Assembly (NCBI GenBank): GCA_902497065.1
Contig: CABVDH010000020.1
Span: 1-35,152, forward strand
Source: an uncultured Collinsella sp.
GTDB taxonomy: Bacteria > Actinomycetota > Coriobacteriia > Coriobacteriales > Coriobacteriaceae
Length of the DNA: 35,152 bases
Reading direction: 5' to 3'
This document shows, piece after piece, positions 31,401 through 35,152 of this stretch. The first letter of the stretch is position 1. Each line of letters opens with the position of its first letter. The notes beneath the pieces were generated by a model that was given only the letters and a program-made list of their open reading frames with translations, searched no databases and was not told the DNA's origin. Both the position numbers and the translations under genes were made by a program.

Positions 31401-31741
31401 GCTGCGGCGTGCATCCCACGCCGGGCAAGATTCTGTACACCTCGACGCACGACACGTCGACGCTCGCCGGTTGGTGCACGCGCTCCTTTGCGGGCGGCGA
31501 CGAGCCGAGCGGTGTTGAGGTAGCGGCCAAGCTGATGGGAGACGCGCTCGCAAGCAATGCTCCGCTTGTGATGATGCCGCTGCAGGACATCCTGGGGCTC
31601 GGCGACGATGCGCGTATGAACGTGCCGGGTGTCGCCACGGGCAACTGGACCTGGCAGGCCGATGAGGCCGACGTTGCGGCCGCCGAGGGCAAAACTGCAC
31701 AGCTCCTGCGCAACACCCATAGATTCTGGGGCGAAGCGTGA
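28445..31741 (+). CDS. malQ: GH13-GH77 fusion: glycogen debranching/pullulanase-type plus 4-alpha-glucanotransferase
   Basis: A 1098-residue bifunctional protein. Residues about 130-635 are a GH13 hydrolase with nucleophile Asp351 (WRLDVADEL), acid Glu380 (LGEVWEDASN) and Asp455 (SSHDRPRI). Residues about 645-1098 are a GH77 amylomaltase with Asp908 (VRLDHFLGFH), Glu954 (IAEDLGYL) and Asp1003 (STHDTSTLAGW). An N-terminal beta-sandwich (about residues 1-125) resembles the neopullulanase N domain. It likely clips branches or linear dextrins and disproportionates the products, feeding GlgP. Similar fusions are annotated in public databases as bifunctional debranching/4-alpha-glucanotransferase. 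A hairpin CATGGCC/GGCCATG lies in its leader (28404-28421). The symbol fits only the C-terminal half. Confidence 0.92.
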   Translation: MRLIHNSRLPQFRTPFGAVTTGTTVALSVILEDADPNQATLTLRTWVDEVGETLIPMEHEGDGIFTGELKCDEPCLVWYSFICNIEDQPEVRLGAPQGRTGGEGVTYDYAEVPSFQITVYKHRENRPTWYERGMVYQIFPDRYARDEHWRERTMAQLEKPRKGIQRRMVEDWNEPPVYERAEDGSIKTWDFYGGSLKGIQEDLPRIAELGFTAIYLNPIFEAASNHRYDTADYTKIDPILGTEQDFTELCQAAEKLGISIILDGVFNHTGDDSIYFNRYGNYPGVGAWQSEDSPWRDAFTFHEDGSYDCWWGVGNMPAINEKSELVRERLLGKDGVIRKWLRAGAHGWRLDVADELSDDFLAQIKKAVLAEKPDALLLGEVWEDASNKISYGHLRRYLQGSELDSAMDYPFRDMVIGFLMGYKNAYEAAEDIETLRENYPSEALSCALNLLSSHDRPRIISVLGGGPDESQLPECERSKWRLDENAMGLAKSRYWLATLMQMTFPGVPSIYYGDEYGLEGLTDPGNRRTLPTKDQLHDFDTLAIVKNASAVRRALPFMIDGEIKAFALNDEVLAYNRTGKNGESATVIINRSLRNSHRVTIPALGECASDVISGHECEIHNGTVTLDLYPLGSSIIYHHAEQRLQEPLDHGAGVVCHITSVPTDDGKPGTIGAPTRRFIDHLAAMGMRYWQVLPVNPTDFFRSPYAGPSAFAGNIDLLPESQGELAADFETWKAHGGEDADPLYTAFKHRNADWLEKYCVYMAVKKHFEGESRHDWPADVARYNEYLIDDKRFHDEAELQAYMQYRFDLAWCELMNYAHKKGIEVIGDIPMYVSDDSADAWSEPENFWLSDTGKAIEISGAPPDNFAPEGQVWGNPTFRWDHMKENGYSWWMDRLRRAFSLYDRVRLDHFLGFHSYFSIPAGKACADGRWLAGPGKDLFQTAYDELGPLNFIAEDLGYLTPGVRAMASTCGFPGMDVLEFSDYDVRCGVHPTPGKILYTSTHDTSTLAGWCTRSFAGGDEPSGVEVAAKLMGDALASNAPLVMMPLQDILGLGDDARMNVPGVATGNWTWQADEADVAAAEGKTAQLLRNTHRFWGEA

Positions 31742-31785
31742 TAAAACCCCCGATATAGGGTACAGTTACAGCTGTTTGAATTTAT

Positions 31786-31810
31786 GCGGGCAGAGCGATC
31801 TGCCCGCTTT
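31786..31810 (+). terminator. Terminator after the fusion gene
   Basis: GCGGGCAGA (31786-31794) and TCTGCCCGC (31799-31807) pair perfectly around GCGA, followed by TTTGTG. It lies 45 bp past the stop codon and ends 20 bp before the next gene. Confidence 0.65.
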
Positions 31811-31829
31811 GTGCTGAAAAGGAAGTATT

Positions 31830-32066
31830 ATGGCGCGCTACGATTACAAGTGCTCGAGCTGCGGCAACGTGTTTGAGGTTGAGCATCCCATGTCCGAGAC
31901 CCCCGAGGTCGTGTGCCCGAGCTGCGGCGCTCCGGCATCCAAGACGTTCTCGGCCAGCGGCATCAAGTTTGAGGGCAGCGGCTTCTACAACACCGACCAG
32001 CGCAGCGGTGGTTCCAGCACCACCGCCACCAGCGGCTGCTGCGCCAACTGCCCGCACAGCCACTAG
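31830..32066 (+). CDS. FmdB-family zinc ribbon protein
   Basis: A 78-residue protein. CSSCGNVFEVEH and CPSCGAPASKTFS form the classic FmdB/CxxC-CxxC ribbon (residues about 8-37), followed by the family's GSGFYNTD motif. Two more Cys pairs near the C-terminus (GCCANCPHSH) may bind a second metal. The family is thought to act in transcription or stress responses; precise function is unproven. AAGGAAG precedes the ATG. The downstream hairpin R2a (32101-32167) likely terminates it. Confidence 0.9.
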   Translation: MARYDYKCSSCGNVFEVEHPMSETPEVVCPSCGAPASKTFSASGIKFEGSGFYNTDQRSGGSSTTATSGCCANCPHSH

Positions 32067-32100
32067 CGACAAGCGGTCCTGCCACCCAGGTTCCCTGATG

Positions 32101-32167
32101 AGTTGCGGTGAAATAGTTCCTGAATCAGCCCATCCAACGGCCAAACAGGAACCATTTCACCGCAACT
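32101..32167. repeat. Hairpin repeat R2a
   Basis: Arms 32101-32122 and 32146-32167 (starting AGTTGCGGTGAAAT) match at 21 of 22 positions, with a 23-nt loop. The plus strand continues CTTTTCTAT, so it can terminate the FmdB transcript. R2b shares the first 15 bp of its arm. Confidence 0.75.
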
Positions 32168-32222
32168 TTTCTATAGATCGAATTTCGGGCTGATGCTGAG
32201 TTTGTAACATTTCAAAACTCTG

Positions 32223-32356
32223 CCGGATTACGGGGCTGAATTGACAACCTCTATCCATTCCGGTAATTTGCAAATTTCAACAAGCCATCTACCTGCGGTT
32301 TTATCTAAGCCATTTTTGCTATGGTCGGGCATCACCAATCTAGCCCCGTAATCCGC
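32223..32356. repeat. Palindromic repeat with CTGCGGTTTT core
   Basis: Outer arms GGATTACGGGGCT (32225-32237) and AGCCCCGTAATCC (32342-32354) are perfect. The centre holds CATCTACCTGCGGTTTTAT, the block shared with R1 and R3. It looks like a distant member of the same repeat superfamily. Confidence 0.65.
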
Positions 32357-32441
32357 CCTACTTTTGATAACAGCAAGTATGAGTCGGGCTATTTTTCCCA
32401 CTCTTTACCGCTTTTGCGATCTCCACTCGCAGGACATCCTG

Positions 32442-32508
32442 AGTTGCGGTGAAATAAGGACTGTTTGGCGGGTAGATGCCGCTATTCAATCCCTATTTCA
32501 CCGCAACT
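32442..32508. repeat. Hairpin repeat R2b
   Basis: AGTTGCGGTGAAATA (32442-32456) and its perfect complement (32494-32508) flank a 37-nt loop. It lies 6 bp past the rsmB stop, so it may cap the fmt-rsmB transcript, although no T-run follows on the minus strand. Confidence 0.7.
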
Positions 32509-32514
32509 TAGTAG

Positions 32515-33915
32515 TTATTTGCGGACAAGGCGGGCGCAGAAGTGACCGTCGTAGGAATCTGCGTTTATGGGGACGCTCTGGAAGAGGCCTCGATCGTTCT
32601 GGCGCACGGCGACAAGCTTCTTGGCCTGCGCGAAATCGGGAAGCTGCAGAATCTGGGCTTCGGAGAGCGGCGCCACGGTAAAGCCGGCGCCCTCGGGAGA
32701 GGCCAGGAAAGCATCCACGACCTGCGTGTTCTCTTCATCAAAAACCGAGCATGTGGCATAGATAAGCTCACCGCCGGCAGCCACGCGCGCGGCTGCTTCC
32801 TTGAGCATCGTCAGCTGCAGACGGGGCAGCTCAGTCGTAACGTCGTTCTCGGTCAGACGCCACGGTATCTCGGGATGACGGCGCATGGTGCCGGTGCCAG
32901 AGCAAGGCGCATCGATAAACACCGTGTCGAACAGGGCAGGCTCGCCAAGCATGGCATCAAACGACGTAAGCACCTCATTGAGCTCGCAGGCATCGCCCGA
33001 CACCGTACGAACACCCGTTATACCCGCCTTATGCAGGCGCGCGAGATTCTGGTCACATTTACGATCGTGCAGATCGAGCGCGGTATGCTGATGCTCGTAC
33101 CCGGCACGTTTGGCCTGGCACATCATCACATAGGTCTTGGTACCGCGACCGGCGCCAATCTCCAGGCAACGACCGGGACGTGTCGCAACAGTAGCGATAA
33201 GCTGAGCGTTGAGGTCCGAGGCAACCGCGGCAGCACGCTCAAACACGCCCGACGCAACCGTGACCTGCGCATCGACCGGAGCATGGCAGCCCGGGAAGAC
33301 AGGCGCAACGAGCTGCGAGATATACGGGTCGGCCTTGGTCGCAAACGCATTCTCGTGCAGAGCAAGCGGCGCAGGCGCCAGATTACCGGCAAAGTTGAGC
33401 GCGCCCTCGGGCGTATCGAACGAGGCCATAATACGAGCGCACAGCCAGCGAGGAAGACCCATCAAACGAGACAAGCGAACCAGGCGGCGCGCGGACTCAT
33501 CCACGTCGGATGCCGTGGCAAAGTCCTCAACGTTGTCCGCAACCTTGTGCAGCACCGCGTTAGCCAGGCCCGCGGCAGACTTAGCACCGCTGCGCACCAG
33601 CTCAACACCCTGGCTAACGGCAACGCGGCCCGGCGTATGCAGGTAGAGCATCTCGAAGGCCGAGATACGAAGCGCCATGCGCACGCGCGGCGCGACCTTT
33701 TTGGGCTTATCCAAAAACTGATCGAGCAACTCATCCAAAATGCCCTGCGTGGCGGCAACACCGAGCGCCAAACGAGCGGCAAAAGCGGAATCGCGCTGGT
33801 CAATGGCCTTGGCGGAAGCGCGGGACGAGAGCACGTCGCGTGCGTACATACCGCGGCGATCGGCCTCCATCAACACATCGAGCGCTAGCTTGCGCGCAGG
33901 AGACAATTTGCTCAT
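32515..33915 (-). CDS. rsmB: 16S rRNA (cytosine-967-C5)-methyltransferase
   Basis: A 466-residue enzyme with an N-terminal NusB-like RNA-binding domain (about residues 1-140: PARKLALDVLMEADRRG and VRMALRISAFEMLYL) and a Rossmann methyltransferase domain. SAM motif I is CLEIGAGRGTKT, the TCS motif is IYATCSVFDEEN, and the catalytic loop is IDAPCSGTGTMRRHPEI. It methylates C967 of 16S rRNA (E. coli numbering). The ATG at 33915 overlaps the fmt stop (ATGA), so it is the second gene of the fmt-rsmB operon. Confidence 0.94.
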   Translation of the reverse strand: MSKLSPARKLALDVLMEADRRGMYARDVLSSRASAKAIDQRDSAFAARLALGVAATQGILDELLDQFLDKPKKVAPRVRMALRISAFEMLYLHTPGRVAVSQGVELVRSGAKSAAGLANAVLHKVADNVEDFATASDVDESARRLVRLSRLMGLPRWLCARIMASFDTPEGALNFAGNLAPAPLALHENAFATKADPYISQLVAPVFPGCHAPVDAQVTVASGVFERAAAVASDLNAQLIATVATRPGRCLEIGAGRGTKTYVMMCQAKRAGYEHQHTALDLHDRKCDQNLARLHKAGITGVRTVSGDACELNEVLTSFDAMLGEPALFDTVFIDAPCSGTGTMRRHPEIPWRLTENDVTTELPRLQLTMLKEAAARVAAGGELIYATCSVFDEENTQVVDAFLASPEGAGFTVAPLSEAQILQLPDFAQAKKLVAVRQNDRGLFQSVPINADSYDGHFCARLVRK

Positions 33916-34832
33916 GACAGTACACCCCACATAAGTTCGGCACCCTGCAGGCCGGCAGCCCAGGCAGAAGCAGCCATGGCACGCTTGCCATCGGGCTTAA
34001 CCTCGAGCAGTTCAACCGCACCATCGGAAAGGCCCAGGTAAACACGCTTGCTCTTGACGGCAACAGCGCCCTCGCCAAGCGACACAGCGGCCGGTGCAGC
34101 ATCGAGCACGCGAACCGACTTGCCGGCAATCACACAACGGGCAGGCGCGGTATCGGACGAAGCAAGCACATGACGCACGCAATCGAGCGCCGCCATCTGC
34201 GGATCCAGACGCATCTCCTGCTTGGAAATCTTGGCAGCATGAGTGACGAGCGACTCATCCTGCTCAGTCCAAACAGCCGAGCCATCGGCAAGCGAGGGAA
34301 GCGTATCGGCAAGCAACTTACCGCCAAGCTTACCAAGCTCCATGGTCAGCGCCTCAGCATGCTTACCGGCAACCGAGGTCGAGGCCTGCGCGCAATAAGC
34401 GCCCGTATCCACGCCATGCCCAATGCGCATAATGGAAACGCCGGCAACCTCGTCACCAGCAAGAATGGCACGCTGAATGGGAGCAGCGCCACGCCAACGA
34501 GGCAGCAGCGAAGCATGAACATTCACAATACCAAGCGGCGCCATATGCAGCACCTCATCAGGCAAAATGCAGCCATATGCAGCCACACAGAAAATATCAG
34601 CATGGGCAGCCTGGAGCGCCTCAACTACCTCCGGCGTCATACGATTGGCTTCAACGACCGGCAACCCCAGCTCAAGCGCCTTAGCCTTAACAGGAGACGG
34701 CTCAAGCTTCTTACCACGCCCACGAACAGCATCGGGACGAGTAATAACAAGCGCAATCTCGTTCCCAGCCTCAACAAGCGAAGTCAACGAAGGCACAGCA
34801 AAATCAGGCGTACCCATAAACACAATACGCAT
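33912..34832 (-). CDS. fmt: Methionyl-tRNA formyltransferase
   Basis: A 306-residue enzyme that formylates Met-tRNAi using 10-formyl-THF. The N-terminus MRIVFMGTPDFAVPSL and the catalytic NVHASLLPRWRGAAPIQRAI (Asn-His region), then HGVDTGAYCAQ, are diagnostic. The C-terminal OB-like domain is present. The length is usual for the family. It is the first gene of the pair in this window; a deformylase or priA gene, its common upstream neighbour, would lie beyond the right edge. Confidence 0.95.
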   Translation of the reverse strand: MRIVFMGTPDFAVPSLTSLVEAGNEIALVITRPDAVRGRGKKLEPSPVKAKALELGLPVVEANRMTPEVVEALQAAHADIFCVAAYGCILPDEVLHMAPLGIVNVHASLLPRWRGAAPIQRAILAGDEVAGVSIMRIGHGVDTGAYCAQASTSVAGKHAEALTMELGKLGGKLLADTLPSLADGSAVWTEQDESLVTHAAKISKQEMRLDPQMAALDCVRHVLASSDTAPARCVIAGKSVRVLDAAPAAVSLGEGAVAVKSKRVYLGLSDGAVELLEVKPDGKRAMAASAWAAGLQGAELMWGVLS

Positions 34833-35048
34833 AAAGGACGTCTCCCCTCAACCAAAGCCGAGACGGCTACAAAGAACAGCGGAAAGCCAAGTACCCGGCC
34901 CATCCGCAAGAACAATTCAACAAGAACAAATATACCCAAAACCAAAGAAAGAGCCGCATATAAGCAGCCCTCCCAACAAAGCACCTATCAGCGAAGACGC
35001 CCTTCCCTGGCCCGACGGCACCCGGGCGAGACAAGCAGCGTCAACGTA

Positions 35049-35144
35049 GTCCCCGGGGTGCCCGCCTATATCGTCCCGCGCGCAGTTTCGCAGCGCAGCG
35101 AGAATGTTTGAGCACGGGATGATATAGGCGGGCGCCCCGGGGAC
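35049..35144. repeat. Large inverted repeat at window end
   Basis: Arms 35049-35078 and 35115-35144 (beginning GTCCCCGGGG and containing GCCCGCCTATATC) match at 28 of 30 positions, both mismatches being G-U compatible. The 36-nt loop holds GCGCAGTTTCGCAGCGCAGCG-like sequence. There is no T-run. No gene is supported between the fmt start and the window end. Confidence 0.75.
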
Positions 35145-35152
35145 AAAGACTA

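Larger units (their letters stand above)
32067..32514. other. Repeat-packed intergenic gap
   Basis: No gene is supported. The 448 bp hold three inverted repeats in order: hairpin R2a (32101-32167), a larger palindrome (32223-32356) and hairpin R2b (32442-32508). The short open frames here are repeat translations. Confidence 0.6.

Noticed and set aside
28721..31720. A 999-codon minus-strand open frame across the GH13-GH77 fusion
   Set aside because: Antisense shadow of a recognised fusion; Val/Ala/Arg-rich with no known motif.
32101..32508. CRISPR-like array from the two R2 hairpins
   Set aside because: Only two copies, each itself an inverted repeat, with unequal spacing and no cas genes. 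This is a hairpin repeat family.
34784..34984. A hydrophobic 66-codon minus-strand frame upstream of fmt
   Set aside because: It overlaps the fmt start and lacks a ribosome site. It could be a leader peptide, but nothing supports it.
34170..35111. A 313-codon plus-strand frame over fmt and the right end
   Set aside because: Antisense to fmt; low-complexity Arg/Ser/Thr content; no ribosome site.

Overview
The window looks like chromosome from a Coriobacteriia gut actinobacterium, most likely Collinsella or a close relative. This rests on high GC with G/C-ending codons in the core genes, a glycogen operon with separate GlgC and GlgD subunits, an rsmB-fmt pair, dense palindromic intergenic repeats, and proteins resembling those I recall from Collinsella. 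The genus is inference; no 16S gene is present.

Layout. (1) 1-15.6 kb is an accessory region bounded by two nearly identical minus-strand tRNA-Ala(GGC) genes (29-101 and 15553-15628), with tRNA-Val(CAC) at 2104-2178. It holds a DUF559-like putative nuclease, a DUF3825 protein, three apparently intact toxin-antitoxin type pairs (Doc/Fic, RelE/ParE, DUF3990 ADP-ribosyltransferase with HTH partner), an MNT nucleotidyltransferase next to a decapitated HEPN gene, an AlbA_2/Schlafen-type regulator between palindromes, an IS3-type transposase fossil, and the early region of a truncated prophage-like element (10.6-15.6 kb). That element has divergent CI/Cro-like repressors around an operator-rich gap, small ORFs including a 26-residue membrane peptide, a replication-initiation-type gene next to iteron-like repeats, and a serine recombinase whose reading frame runs through a tRNA terminator into tRNA-Ala. 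(2) 15.7-17.0 kb carries a two-gene cassette with a HEPN-like protein, flanked by related repeats. (3) 17.0-18.4 kb has thiamine diphosphokinase and a HAD phosphatase, on the minus strand. (4) 18.4-31.7 kb is a plus-strand glycogen cluster: glgB, glgP, glgC, glgD, glgA, then a GH13-GH77 fusion, preceded by an operator-like palindrome. (5) 31.8-35.1 kb has an FmdB-type zinc ribbon, a repeat-packed gap, then rsmB and fmt (fmt-rsmB operon, minus strand) and a large terminal inverted repeat.

How the genes work together. GlgC/GlgD make ADP-glucose, GlgA elongates, GlgB branches, GlgP phosphorolyses, and the GH13-GH77 fusion probably trims and recycles branches and maltooligosaccharides. The most striking feature is that GlgB and GlgA carry Lys/Ala/Thr-rich, histone-H1-like C-terminal tails (about 60 and 270 residues). 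These are absent from the enzymes' usual form and suggest a shared non-catalytic property such as binding a polyanion or scaffolding the granule.

Noncoding architecture is rich. There is a MITE-like palindromic family with a built-in bidirectional terminator (345-510 and 6675-6836), a second family (6203-6390, 7540-7855), and paired hairpins around 32.1-32.5 kb.
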